From: Sphingomonas sp. SCN 67-18
GTDB taxonomy: Bacteria; Pseudomonadota; Alphaproteobacteria; Sphingomonadales; Sphingomonadaceae
Assembly (NCBI RefSeq): GCF_001724715.1
Contig: NZ_MEFG01000005.1
Location: 51,864 to 115,863, forward strand
DNA: 64,000 bases
Direction of reading: 5' to 3'
Positions 14,324 to 22,450 of this stretch are shown one piece after another. The stretch's first letter is position 1; each line of letters opens with the position of its first letter. The notes under the pieces were generated by a model, which worked only from the letters and a program-made list of their open reading frames with translations, did not search any database and was not told where the DNA came from. Made by a program: the position numbers and the translations under genes.

Positions 14324-14550
14324 AACTGCCATTTGTCACACGCGCAACGCACGATGCCGTCGTGGTCGAACGCGATCTTTTTCGTTTTATTACCAGTTCT
14401 CGGACGCTGGAGATTGCCGAGCTCCGCGACGAAATCGCCGACCGCATCCGCTCGGAAACCGATGCCCGAGAGCAGCTTCGTGCGCTCAAGGCGTCCGCGG
14501 TCATGCGCGATCCCAAGACGGGGCGGCTGCTGCCGAAGGTGGTGGGGTGA
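14320..14550 (+). CDS. Small coiled-coil phage protein
   Basis: 76 residues, ATG at 14320 overlapping the preceding stop. Central heptad-like helix (LEIAELRDEIADRIRSETDA) and C-terminal RDPKTGRLLPKVVG. Coupled downstream to the methyltransferase (GTGA). Function unknown. Confidence 0.6.
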   Translation: MKLPFVTRATHDAVVVERDLFRFITSSRTLEIAELRDEIADRIRSETDAREQLRALKASAVMRDPKTGRLLPKVVG

Positions 14551-15650
14551 GGGTCGAGCACGGTGACTGCCTGGAAGTCCTGCCGCGCCTTCTCGCTGAA
14601 GGCGTGCTGGTGGATTCCGTCGTCACCGACCCGCCCTATCATCTGACCAGCATCGTCAAGCGGTTCAGCGCGGACAATGCCGCGCCGGTGAAGGTCGGCA
14701 AGACAGGTGCTTATGCCCGTTCTGCCCGTGGTTTCATGGGCAAAAAATGGGATGGCGGCGATATCGCTTTTCGCCCCGAGACATGGCGCGCCGTGTTCGA
14801 CGTCATGAAGCCCGGCGCGCATCTGGTCGCGTTCGGCGGAACCCGCACCTATCACCGCATGGTTTGCGCGATCGAGGATGCGGGTTTCGAGGTCCGCGAT
14901 CAGCTCGCCTGGCTTTACGGTTGCGGCTTCCCGAAATCCCATAATCAACATGGGGATTGGGAAGGTTGGGGGTCGGCGCTCAAGCCTGCCATCGAGCCGA
15001 TCGTACTGGCGCGCAAGCCGCTGTGCGGGACGATTGCGGCAAACCTGCAGGCACATGGCGTCGGCGCTCTGAATATCGAAGCGTGTCGGATTGAGACGGA
15101 AGGCGACCTCGCCCGCTGGCCCGCCAACGTCATCCACGATGGCAGCGATGAGGTACTGGCGGGATTTCCTGACACACAATCCGGCCTGTTTCTGCCCCAT
15201 CATCGCGCGCGAGGGGTTGGCAGGATCGGCACCTTTGAAATTCGCGATCGAAGCGGCGAGGAGCATCCGACGTATGGCGATTCCGGTTCCGCTGCCCGGT
15301 TCTTTTACAGCGCCAAAGCCACTGCCGATGAGCGCTTCGGATCCAAGCACCCCACGGTAAAGCCGCTCGACCTGATGCGCTGGCTCTGCCGGCTGATCAC
15401 GCCACCGGGGGGCCTTGTCCTTGACCCGTTCGCGGGCAGCGGAACCACTGGTATTGCTGCGATGGCGGAAGGCTTCAACGCCATCCTGATCGAGCGTGAG
15501 GCCGAATATATCGCGGACATCAATCGCCGCATCGCTCACGTCACCGGCGCTGGCGGACTAGCCGCGATCGAGATGGCGCGCCTGGACAGCGATGAAGCGA
15601 GGGCGGTTGCGGCCGGTCTCGATACCCCACTGTTCGGAGAAGCAGCATGA
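14547..15650 (+). CDS. Phage DNA methyltransferase (N6-adenine/N4-cytosine type)
   Basis: A 367-residue amino-methyltransferase that would methylate adenine N6 or cytosine N4 using SAM. Motif IV DPPY is near residue 28 (SVVTDPPYHLTS), followed by a target-recognition region, and the SAM-binding FAGSGTTGIAAMAEGFNAIL is near residue 293, so the order is that of beta-class enzymes. HPTVKPLDLMRWLCRLITPP precedes motif I as usual. No restriction gene is adjacent, so this is an orphan enzyme, probably protecting phage DNA or affecting regulation. GTG start coupled to the preceding gene. Confidence 0.9.
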   Translation: MRVEHGDCLEVLPRLLAEGVLVDSVVTDPPYHLTSIVKRFSADNAAPVKVGKTGAYARSARGFMGKKWDGGDIAFRPETWRAVFDVMKPGAHLVAFGGTRTYHRMVCAIEDAGFEVRDQLAWLYGCGFPKSHNQHGDWEGWGSALKPAIEPIVLARKPLCGTIAANLQAHGVGALNIEACRIETEGDLARWPANVIHDGSDEVLAGFPDTQSGLFLPHHRARGVGRIGTFEIRDRSGEEHPTYGDSGSAARFFYSAKATADERFGSKHPTVKPLDLMRWLCRLITPPGGLVLDPFAGSGTTGIAAMAEGFNAILIEREAEYIADINRRIAHVTGAGGLAAIEMARLDSDEARAVAAGLDTPLFGEAA

Positions 15651-15835
15651 TCATCGATCACGACCAGATGGCGTCCATCATCCGCGCTCGCCTTGCAGAG
15701 GACGCGCTTGATGCTGCGCTGGAACAGCGGAAGCGGCACCGTGCGGCTCGCTCATTGGCGGCCCGTCGCGGTCACACGACTCGGATGCACCACGCGATCG
15801 AGCGTGATCCTGTTTGGTTGGGAGCGCGGGGATGA
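15647..15835 (+). CDS. 62-residue basic phage protein
   Basis: Starts MIIDHDQMASIIRARLAEDA; rich in Arg and His. ATGA coupling with the methyltransferase and with the next gene. No domain recognised. Confidence 0.55.
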   Translation: MIIDHDQMASIIRARLAEDALDAALEQRKRHRAARSLAARRGHTTRMHHAIERDPVWLGARG

Positions 15836-16017
15836 CGTGGGCTTCGTCTCTCAACATTCGCCGCGCTCGCGCCAAGCGCCACATGGACCAGCTCGCCGAT
15901 CTGGTTTCCGAAGGTTGGTCTATTTCCGCTGCGGCCCGATCGATGGGGCTATCGCAGCAGGAAGGGTCTCGCCTGTTCGGCAAGATCAAGGCCGAGATGG
16001 GATGGCAAGCGCAATGA
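15832..16017 (+). CDS. Small HTH phage protein
   Basis: 61 residues; the second half ADLVSEGWSISAAARSMGLS followed by QQEGSRLFGKIKAEMG is a plain helix-turn-helix. Start ATG at 15832 overlaps the previous stop. Probably a small DNA-binding protein; a similar HTH gene follows directly. Confidence 0.6.
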   Translation: MTWASSLNIRRARAKRHMDQLADLVSEGWSISAAARSMGLSQQEGSRLFGKIKAEMGWQAQ

Positions 16018-16310
16018 TGCCACGGGCTCCTACGGAAACATTCGCCCGTCTCGACGCTTTGTCGCGCACCCGTGCGCTGACCGATGCCGAATCGCGCGAG
16101 CTTGAATGGGCGATAAAGGAAATCGATCGCAAGGATGAGCGAGTGCCGTTCTGGACGCGAGATCGGGATTCCAGGCTGATGGCCGCGCTCTACAACGGTA
16201 AGACCCTGCGTGAGACGGTTGACATGCTTGGCTGCACCAAAGGCATGGTTGCCGGTCGATACAGTCGCCTTCGCGGAATGCGTGAAGCGCGGGGCAGGGC
16301 CGTCGCATGA
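16014..16310 (+). CDS. HTH domain phage protein
   Basis: 98 residues from the ATG at 16014 (an in-frame ATG at 16002 is an alternative). The C-terminal segment MAALYNGKTLRETVDMLGCT followed by KGMVAGRYSRLRG resembles a GcrA-like or resolvase-like helix-turn-helix. N-terminal residues are helical and acidic. Coupled to neighbours by ATGA overlaps. Confidence 0.6.
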   Translation: MMPRAPTETFARLDALSRTRALTDAESRELEWAIKEIDRKDERVPFWTRDRDSRLMAALYNGKTLRETVDMLGCTKGMVAGRYSRLRGMREARGRAVA

Positions 16311-16654
16311 GGCGCGCCACACAAGCCCTCGGCCGCCTGAAACAAGGCGCCATGAACAAGACGGAGGCGGCCTATGCAGCCGACCTTCGCCTCGCCGAGA
16401 TTGCGGGTGATATCGCATGGGTCCGGTTCGAGGGCCTGAAACTGCGCCTCGCCGACAACACTTTTTATACGCCCGACTTCGCCGTGATGCGTGCTGATGG
16501 ACAGATGGAATGCCACGAGGTCAAGGGTTTCTGGACCGATGACGCGCGGGTGAAGATCAAAGTCGCGGCCGAGATGTATCCCTTCGTGTTCAAGGCTGTC
16601 CGCGCGCTTTCGAAGAAGGCAGGCGGCGGCTGGGCTGTGGAGATGTTCGAGTGA
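16307..16654 (+). CDS. DUF1064-family phage nuclease-like protein
   Basis: 115 residues matching the DUF1064 pattern: MNKTEAAYAADLRLAE, WVRFEGLKLRLADNTFYTPD with the conserved YTPDF, MECHEVKGFWTDDARVKIKV with the E-x-K of a PD-(D/E)xK or VRR-type nuclease core, and AEMYPFVFKAV. The family occurs in phage replication clusters and is thought to be an endonuclease comparable in position to RusA. Catalysis is inferred from the D...ExK motif. Confidence 0.8.
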   Translation: MRRATQALGRLKQGAMNKTEAAYAADLRLAEIAGDIAWVRFEGLKLRLADNTFYTPDFAVMRADGQMECHEVKGFWTDDARVKIKVAAEMYPFVFKAVRALSKKAGGGWAVEMFE

Positions 16655-16836
16655 GCGCGGTCGCCGTCCTTCCCACACAATCAGCGGTTGAGGCCGCATG
16701 GGAGCGCTACGCCGCATTGACGCGGGAGGTCATCGCCGATCCGACGCTTGCCGTTTCGCATCAACATTGCGTCGCCCAAGCACGCGCTTGGGCCGCTTGG
16801 CGCGACGCCTTCATTTCGATGGACCGGTGCCAATGA
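16651..16836 (+). CDS. 61-residue phage protein
   Basis: GTG start overlapping the DUF1064 stop and ATGA overlap with the helicase gene. Helical (SAVEAAWERYAALTREVIAD) with no recognised domain. Confidence 0.55.
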   Translation: MSAVAVLPTQSAVEAAWERYAALTREVIADPTLAVSHQHCVAQARAWAAWRDAFISMDRCQ

Positions 16837-18218
16837 TCCACACGCTCCCCACGCCCGAGGTGTTCCAGAACATCGAAGCCGAAGCCGCGCTGCTGGGCAA
16901 GATGCTCACCGAAAACCGGTGCATCGATCGGATTGCCGACAAGCTACGGCCCGAGGATTTTGCCGAGCCGATCATCGGAAAGATTTACGGGCTGATTGTC
17001 CGCGAGCATTCGATGGGCCGGCCGGTCAATCCCTTCACGCTCAAGCCTTATCTGGAAGGCGATCAAGCCTTCGAATCCCTTGGCGGCATGAGCTTCTTCG
17101 CCGGCCTGACGGGCGCACAATCCCTCATGGTTGATGAGCGGGCGGCCGATCAGATCGCCGACTTCGCCGCGCGCCGTCGCCTCATCGCTGGATTGCAATC
17201 GACCGTAGAGCTTGCCGGCGATCGCGAGGAAACGACCGAGGCGATCATCAATGCGGCCGATGCTGCGATTGTTGAAGCCACCCAGCACGGCGAAACCCTT
17301 CACCAGCCGACCGGAGCGCAGTGCCTCGACGAACTGCTGGCGAGTTTTGACGAGCCGATCTTGGGTGTCGAGTGCAAGATCATCCCGCCGATCGATAAAC
17401 TGTTGGGTCCATTGCGGCCGAAGCAGCTTGTCATCTGCGCCGCTCGGCCAGGCATGGGCAAGACAGCGGTTGCCATATCCTATGCCCTTGGCGCGGTTCA
17501 GGCTGGGTATGGCGTCCTGTTCATCAGCCTGGAAATGTCCAGCACCGAACTGGGCGCGCGCATGGCATCCGACCTGTGCTTTGACGGGCAGCGCGGCATC
17601 CCGTTCGAGGCCATCCGCGATGCCAAGCTGAAACCCGACCAGATCCGCAAGGTTGTCCAGGCTCGCGATATGCTGGCGAGTTCGCATCTTCAGATCGTGG
17701 ACGCCGGCAAGCTGACCATCGGCCGCATCGGCATGATCGTCCGCCGGCATAAACGCCGGATGGCCGCGCGCGGTGTATCGCTCGATCTGGTCATCGTGGA
17801 CTATCTCCAGCTCGTCCATCCCGATCAGCGCACCCGCTCCAATTACGAGGCGGTCTCTGAGGTCAGCCGTGGCCTGAAGGCGGTTGCCAAGGATCACGGC
17901 GTTGCGGTGATGGCGCTGGCCCAGTTGAGCCGGGACGTTGAAAAGCGCCCCGATCGCAAGCCGCAGCTTTCCGACCTTCGCGACAGTGGTCAGATCGAGC
18001 AGGACGCCGATGCTGTGATGTTCCTGCTGCGTGAGGAATATTATCACCGGCTCGACGAACCAGACAACGATAGCCCGAAATACCGGGAATGGGCTGAAAT
18101 CCTCGAACGCTGCCAGGGCGGCATAGAGTTCATTGTCGCCAAACGGCGCAATGGGCGCACTGGATCGGCAACCGGCCGCTTCTATGGCGCATACCAGGCG
18201 GTGAGGGGCATCGATTGA
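16833..18218 (+). CDS. dnaB: Replicative DNA helicase, DnaB family
   Basis: A 461-residue hexameric helicase that would unwind phage DNA at the fork. The N-terminal domain (residues 1-130) begins EAEAALLGKMLTENRCIDRI as in DnaB. The RecA-like domain has Walker A ARPGMGKTAVAI near residue 204, Walker B LVIVDYLQLVHP, and AVMALAQLSRDVEKRPDRKP, DLRDSGQIEQDADAVMFLLR as sensor/arginine regions. The C-terminal KRRNGRTGSATGRFYGAYQA is also typical. A phage copy next to a DUF1376-type initiator indicates self-loading replication. Confidence 0.95.
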   Translation: MIHTLPTPEVFQNIEAEAALLGKMLTENRCIDRIADKLRPEDFAEPIIGKIYGLIVREHSMGRPVNPFTLKPYLEGDQAFESLGGMSFFAGLTGAQSLMVDERAADQIADFAARRRLIAGLQSTVELAGDREETTEAIINAADAAIVEATQHGETLHQPTGAQCLDELLASFDEPILGVECKIIPPIDKLLGPLRPKQLVICAARPGMGKTAVAISYALGAVQAGYGVLFISLEMSSTELGARMASDLCFDGQRGIPFEAIRDAKLKPDQIRKVVQARDMLASSHLQIVDAGKLTIGRIGMIVRRHKRRMAARGVSLDLVIVDYLQLVHPDQRTRSNYEAVSEVSRGLKAVAKDHGVAVMALAQLSRDVEKRPDRKPQLSDLRDSGQIEQDADAVMFLLREEYYHRLDEPDNDSPKYREWAEILERCQGGIEFIVAKRRNGRTGSATGRFYGAYQAVRGID

Positions 18219-18931
18219 GTGCCGCCACGCCTTGGATGAAGTTCTATCCGCAGGATTGGCGGGCAGACGAGAAACTGCGCCTTTGCAGCCTCGCCGCCCG
18301 TGGCCTGTGGATTGAAATGCTCGCGATCATGCATCGATCAGAGCGATACGGCCATCTCCTGATCGCCGGACACGTCCCGACAGACGCGCAACTCGCAGTG
18401 CAAGTAGGCGCATCCCCCCAGCAGGTTTCCGAATGTCTCGGTGAACTGGACTCGGCGGGTGTTTTCTCACGTGCTGCCAGCGGTGCCATCTACTCGCGGC
18501 GCATGACCCGGGATCACAAGAAGGCGCAAACTGCGCGTAAAAACGGTAAAAACGGAGGCAACCCAAGTCTCTGTAAAAATGGAGAAAAATCAGCGTCGGT
18601 TAAGGGTGAGGATAAGGGTGTGGATAAGCCCCAGAAGCCAGAGACCAGATATTCCGATACTAACGTATCGGGCGAACCGCCTCCTGACCCAGTCAAGTTG
18701 GTCTTCGATCTTGGTGTCAGCATCCTGGCAGCCTGTGGGCACGATGAGCGTGCAGCACGCAAGATCATCGGGATGTGGCGGAAGTCCAACCGTGACGCCG
18801 ACGTCATGCAGGCCCTGCTCGATTGCCGGGCGCAGGCTATCTCAAATCCAGTCGAGTGGGTGCCCAAGCGGCTCGGGAATGGCGGAACAGCGTCATTTTC
18901 CGACCACATGCGACAGAAATACGCAGCGTAA
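18215..18931 (+). CDS. Phage replication initiator-like protein (DUF1376-like)
   Basis: 238 residues from a TTG at 18215 overlapping the helicase stop. N-terminal WMKFYPQDWRADEKLRLCSL and RGLWIEMLAIMHRSERYGHL are the DUF1376 winged-helix signature of lambda O/DnaD-like initiators. The linker (residues 100-150) is polar and encoded by AT-rich DNA with short direct repeats. The C-terminal half (ILAACGHDERAARKIIGMWR) would contact helicase or act as a loader. Gene order differs from lambda O-P since the helicase comes first. Confidence 0.8.
   Translation: MSAATPWMKFYPQDWRADEKLRLCSLAARGLWIEMLAIMHRSERYGHLLIAGHVPTDAQLAVQVGASPQQVSECLGELDSAGVFSRAASGAIYSRRMTRDHKKAQTARKNGKNGGNPSLCKNGEKSASVKGEDKGVDKPQKPETRYSDTNVSGEPPPDPVKLVFDLGVSILAACGHDERAARKIIGMWRKSNRDADVMQALLDCRAQAISNPVEWVPKRLGNGGTASFSDHMRQKYAA
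18538..18630. repeat. Short direct repeats inside the initiator gene, candidate origin
   Basis: AT-rich stretch with TAAAAACGG at 18538 and 18547, a variant TAAAAATGG at 18574, and TAAGGGTG at 18601 and 18613. Iterons inside the initiator gene are how lambda and relatives place their origin. They encode the flexible linker of the protein, so low complexity may be protein-driven. Confidence 0.4.
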
Positions 18932-18944
18932 CCGAGGATAGACC

Positions 18945-19277
18945 ATGGCGAAGAAGACGAAGCGCAAGGCCCGGCAAATTGTAAATGCGGTAATCGATGC
19001 CACGCCCGAGCGCCTCGCCAAAGGGGACGCCAGCGAGTTCATCAATCCGGCCAAGATTGACAGCGGGGAGCAGCCTATCGGTCGGGCCAGGCGGTTTCGA
19101 TCGTCGCATCTCGATCGACTGTATGCCAACCGCCGGCTGACCTGGACGCAGTGGCACGCAGGAGATTGGTATCGCAACCAGCATGCCCGTTGCCATTTCG
19201 CGTTGTCGGTGGTTGCTTCCTATGGCGAGCAAACATCGGCAAGCGGCGATCGCTCACATGGCGCGCCGAGCCTGTGA
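18945..19277 (+). CDS. Hypothetical phage protein
   Basis: 110 residues, ATG preceded by GAGG. A conserved-looking core ARRFRSSHLDRLYANRRLTW followed by TQWHAGDWYRNQHARCHFA suggests a real phage family, possibly ending early: the last 20 residues are polar and overlap the next gene by 56 bp. Similar proteins I recall run on longer, so a C-terminal truncation is possible. Confidence 0.65.
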   Translation: MAKKTKRKARQIVNAVIDATPERLAKGDASEFINPAKIDSGEQPIGRARRFRSSHLDRLYANRRLTWTQWHAGDWYRNQHARCHFALSVVASYGEQTSASGDRSHGAPSL

Positions 19278-19554
19278 ATCGCTGGATTGGTTTCCAACCC
19301 CACATCAGTGCCTGAAATTTGCGCGAGAGTTCACAAACCCGCCCATGCCGAGATTGCAGGCGCAGCGGATGTGCGCCGAGTTCTGGCAGCGCGAGTTCGC
19401 CGCCTTCATCTCTGCGCTGATGAACGGTCAGGCCACGCAGCAGATGGTCGATGCCAAATCGGATCGATGGAACCGCATCGCTATGGAGCGCGGATTTCTC
19501 CGCCGGATGCCGGACGGCAAGTTCGTGATCCGTCAGGCGCAGGCTGCCGCATGA
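19222..19554 (+). CDS. Hypothetical phage protein
   Basis: 110 residues from the ATG at 19222. Contains ARRACESLDWFPTPHQCLKF, EFWQREFAAFISALMNGQAT and a C-terminal MERGFLRRMPDGKFVIRQAQ. Helical, with no known function; it may be a small regulatory or antitermination-like protein given its place before the packaging genes. Confidence 0.65.
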   Translation: MASKHRQAAIAHMARRACESLDWFPTPHQCLKFAREFTNPPMPRLQAQRMCAEFWQREFAAFISALMNGQATQQMVDAKSDRWNRIAMERGFLRRMPDGKFVIRQAQAAA

Positions 19555-19557
19555 CCC

Positions 19558-19713
19558 ATGAAGAACACCGGAACCCCACCCGACCGCGATTATGTCGATA
19601 TCCTCTTTCGCAACGGACAGGTGAGGAGGCGCGTGGACCCGAAGAAATGGCGCTGGAAGCCATGGGACAGAGCAACCGATTTCGACATCACGGACTGGCA
19701 GGAGTGCAGATAG
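19558..19713 (+). CDS. 51-residue phage protein
   Basis: Starts MKNTGTPPDRDYVDILFRNG and contains a Trp/Lys-rich PKKWRWKPWDRATDFDITDW. Four bases separate it from the preceding gene and one base from the next. Its composition is clearly protein-like. Confidence 0.65.
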   Translation: MKNTGTPPDRDYVDILFRNGQVRRRVDPKKWRWKPWDRATDFDITDWQECR

Positions 19714-19714
19714 G

Positions 19715-19879
19715 ATGAGAGGCAGGCCGCCAGTGACGCGCAACCGGGTGCTGACCTACTGGCGCAAGCATGGGCCGTGTCCACTGATGCAGGTCGTCCG
19801 GGCTACCGGGGCAGACCGGAGGCATGTGCAGAGGATCATGCGAGCCGCGCGGGCGCTAGACAAATTTCGGCATGGGTGA
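19715..19879 (+). CDS. Small HTH phage protein
   Basis: 54 residues: RGRPPVTRNRVLTYWRKHGP, then CPLMQVVRATGADRRHVQRI, an HTH with a basic N-terminal arm. Directly behind the 51-residue gene. Probably DNA-binding; a late regulator role is possible. Confidence 0.6.
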   Translation: MRGRPPVTRNRVLTYWRKHGPCPLMQVVRATGADRRHVQRIMRAARALDKFRHG

Positions 19880-19944
19880 TCTCAACTAGGTCGTGAACCC
19901 ATAAAAGGTTGAGAGGACGCGGGCATCCCATTAGCTCTGAGCGC

Positions 19945-20133
19945 ATGGGCAAGCGTAGCGGCGTCATTGATCATGAGGAAGGTTTGGCCAAGCTGAGCCT
20001 GGTCGAACTGGATGCGGAGATCGACCGTTGCCGGACGCGGCTGAAGATCGCGCCGACAAGCCAGCTCCGTAAGTCGTTTGGAAGCCGGATCCACTGGCTT
20101 GAGCGATATCGCGCCAAGCACCATTCTGACTGA
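19945..20133 (+). CDS. Hypothetical protein upstream of terminase
   Basis: 62 residues: LSLVELDAEIDRCRTRLKIA followed by PTSQLRKSFGSRIHWLERYR, a small helical family I recall near phage terminase genes. The 219 bp from its stop to the terminase gene hold no obvious gene and could contain a packaging or late-promoter site. Confidence 0.6.
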   Translation: MGKRSGVIDHEEGLAKLSLVELDAEIDRCRTRLKIAPTSQLRKSFGSRIHWLERYRAKHHSD

Positions 20134-20352
20134 GGTGCGCAAATCGCTTTCACTGCTAGTCGATGTCTGATTCAGCATTGGCATGAGCCGACATTCGAAC
20201 CCGTCGTACCCGACACTGTTGGTTCGACTGTGTTCCGCATTCTTTGTCATCCTGATCGTGAGATCCGATAGCGGGGCATTGAAGGCTTCATCCTATCGAT
20301 GATTTTTGCCGCATAGGCCGGCCCGGCAAAACCGCATAGATGGTTGGCCGCA

Positions 20353-20679
20353 ATGAACGCGGCGGCCCCCAAAGTAGTAAAGAGTAGCAACCGTGGATCC
20401 GCTCCCGGTGAGCGTCGCGGTGGGCGCAAGAAGGGCGTGCCGAACAAGGCCACCCAGAGCATTCGTGAGATCGCGCGCCAGTACACCGACGAAGCCGTCA
20501 ACTCGCTCGTGGCCGTCATGCGTGACGATGGCGAACCCGCTGCTGCAAGGGTATCGGCAGCGAACGCCATCCTCGACCGGGGATATGGGAAGCCCAGCAC
20601 AGTCATATCCGGCGATGACGAAGGCGGCCCGGTGCGGACGATCACGCGCATAGAGCTTGTCGGGGTCGCGCCGGCATGA
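20353..20679 (+). CDS. Terminase small subunit-like protein
   Basis: 108 residues. A basic N-terminus with PGERRGGRKKGVPNKATQSI is followed by a helical region REIARQYTDEAVNSLVAVMR and AAARVSAANAILDRGYGKPS, which is typical of small terminase/DNA-recognition proteins encoded just before terL. It would bind the packaging site and recruit the large subunit. ATG at 20353 chosen; a TTG nine bases upstream is in frame. It overlaps the large-subunit gene by four bases. Confidence 0.75.
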   Translation: MNAAAPKVVKSSNRGSAPGERRGGRKKGVPNKATQSIREIARQYTDEAVNSLVAVMRDDGEPAAARVSAANAILDRGYGKPSTVISGDDEGGPVRTITRIELVGVAPA

Positions 20680-21965
20680 CGACCGCACAAATCCAGATGC
20701 CGGCGAAGCTGGTGCCGATCTTTGAAGGTGATGCCGACGTGCGTGGCGCGCATGGCGGGCGCGGTTCGGCAAAGACTCGGACGTTCGCCAAGATGACGGC
20801 AGTTCGCGCGCTGATGTGGTCGCAGGCTGGCGACGAGGGCATCATCCTGTGCGGTCGCCAGTTCATGAACTCGCTGGCCGACAGCTCGCTTGAGGAGATC
20901 AAGGCAGGCATCGAATCTGAAGAATGGCTTCGACCCCACTTCGACATTGGTGAGAAATACGTTCGCACGGCCGATCACCGTATTTCGTATTCGTTCGTCG
21001 GCCTGGATCGGAACATCAACAGCATCAAATCGAAAGCGCGAATTCGGCTCGCGTGGATCGATGAGGCTGAGCCGGTCACAGAAGAAGCCTGGGTCAAGCT
21101 GATTCCGACGCTGCGCGAGGAGGACAGCGAGCTTTGGATCACGTGGAACCCTGAGCGCAAAGCCAGCGCGACGAACAAGAGGTTCCGCAACAGCACCGAT
21201 GCGAGAACCAAAATTGCCGAGATGAACTGGCGGGATAACCCGTGGTTTCCGGAGATTCTCAACAGGCAGCGTGCGAAGGATCAGCGCGAGCGGCCGGATC
21301 AGTACGACCACATCTGGGAGGGCGCGTTCATCACCGTCGCCGAGGGGGCATACTACGCTGCCGCGCTCACGAAGGCCCGAGCTGATGGCAGGGTGGGGCA
21401 CGTCGCAGCCGACCCGTTGATGACCATCCGCGCGATCTGGGACATAGGCGGCACGGGCGCAAAGGCCGACGCAACAGCCATCTGGATCGTCCAGTATATC
21501 GGCCGGGAAATCCGCTTCCTCGACTATTACGAGGCGGTAGGCCAACCGCTTGCCACTCATGTCGCATGGCTGCGGGGTAATGGCTACGAGAAAGCGCTGT
21601 GCGTCCTGCCTCACGACGGCGCTTCGCACGAGAAGATCATCGACAGCACCTATGAAGGCGCGCTCCGGGCCGCCGGATTCGATGTGAAGGTCATTCCGAA
21701 CCAGGGGGCTGGGGCCGCCATGGCGCGGGTTGAGACGGCGCGCAGGCTGTTTCCTTCCATGTGGTTCGACGAACTGAAGTGCGCGGGCGGGCTGGAAGCG
21801 ATCGGGTGGTATCACGAGAAGCGCGACGCCGAGCGCAACATCGGCCTTGGGCCTGACCACGACTGGTCCAGCCATGGCGCGGACGCCTTCGGGCTTGCGG
21901 CGGTGGCCTACGAAGCTCCCCGCGCCAAGCAGACCATAAACTACAGTTCACGGGGGATCGTATGA
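20676..21965 (+). CDS. terL: Terminase large subunit (PBSX-type)
   Basis: A 429-residue packaging motor. Walker A GGRGSAKTRTFAK is near residue 27, the coupling/Walker B region is RIRLAWIDEAEPVTEEAW near residue 125, and motif III ELWITWNPE follows. The C-terminal RNase H-like nuclease shows IRAIWDIGGTGAKADATAIW, HDGASHEK and DHDWSSHGADAFGLAAVAYE with the expected acidic residues. It pumps DNA into the prohead and makes the packaging cuts. Full length for the PBSX/SPP1-like class. Gene order terS-terL-portal is standard. Confidence 0.95.
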   Translation: MTTAQIQMPAKLVPIFEGDADVRGAHGGRGSAKTRTFAKMTAVRALMWSQAGDEGIILCGRQFMNSLADSSLEEIKAGIESEEWLRPHFDIGEKYVRTADHRISYSFVGLDRNINSIKSKARIRLAWIDEAEPVTEEAWVKLIPTLREEDSELWITWNPERKASATNKRFRNSTDARTKIAEMNWRDNPWFPEILNRQRAKDQRERPDQYDHIWEGAFITVAEGAYYAAALTKARADGRVGHVAADPLMTIRAIWDIGGTGAKADATAIWIVQYIGREIRFLDYYEAVGQPLATHVAWLRGNGYEKALCVLPHDGASHEKIIDSTYEGALRAAGFDVKVIPNQGAGAAMARVETARRLFPSMWFDELKCAGGLEAIGWYHEKRDAERNIGLGPDHDWSSHGADAFGLAAVAYEAPRAKQTINYSSRGIV

Positions 21966-22120
21966 CCCCGGAACGAATGCCCGCCCGCCCTTTCAACAGC
22001 GGACCTCGCCGGCCGCTGCGAAGGCCACCCAGCGCGCAAGCGTCAACGGCGCGCGGATCACGGGCCAGCATTGAGGCGCTGATGGGTGGCAACGGCGAAC
22101 CTATCTGGAGGGCAGCATGA
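21962..22120 (+). CDS. 52-residue phage protein between terL and portal
   Basis: ATGA overlaps with terL at the start and with the portal gene at the end. Arg/Pro-rich N-terminus (RPFNSGPRRPLRRPPSAQAS) and a short helix SIEALMGGNGEPIWRAA. Coupling supports translation; no function known. Confidence 0.5.
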   Translation: MTPERMPARPFNSGPRRPLRRPPSAQASTARGSRASIEALMGGNGEPIWRAA

Positions 22121-22344
22121 TCGACGTTCCAGCCGAGCTGCTGGCATTCCTTCGTTCGGAGGAGGCGCGCGGGCAAGACCCCAAGATCGACGATGAGCGC
22201 GCTGTAGCCCTGTCGGCCTACAAGGGGCTGCCCTACGGCGATGAACTGGAGGGGCGGAGCCAGGTCGTCACCCGCGACGTGGCGGAAGTGACCGATTTCA
22301 TGCTCGTGGGCGTCCTCGGTACGATCATGGGAAATCACTGTTGA
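22117..22344 (+). pseudogene. Portal protein, N-terminal fragment
   Basis: 75 residues: VPAELLAFLRSEEARGQDPK, DERAVALSAYKGLPYGDELE and GRSQVVTRDVAEVTDFML match the start of p19-like podoviral portal proteins, which have DERxxALxxYxGxPxGxExEGRSxVVxxDVAD. The frame then runs into a stop at 22342-22344, while the rest of the portal continues one frame over. A frameshift lies somewhere in 22290-22345. Confidence 0.8.
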
Positions 22345-22450
22345 ACAGGGTCCGGACGGTCAGGAGATCAGGCATCGCGCGGATTACGGCGCGGAGGCGA
22401 CCGCTGCCGTCCAGTATCAGTTCTTCCGCAAGCAGAGCGGTTACCGCATC

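Noticed and set aside
22330..22350. Programmed +1 frameshift at TGT-TGA in the portal gene
   Set aside because: The P-site tRNA could not re-pair well after a +1 slip and portals of this family are not known to need frameshifting; a mutation or sequencing error is simpler.
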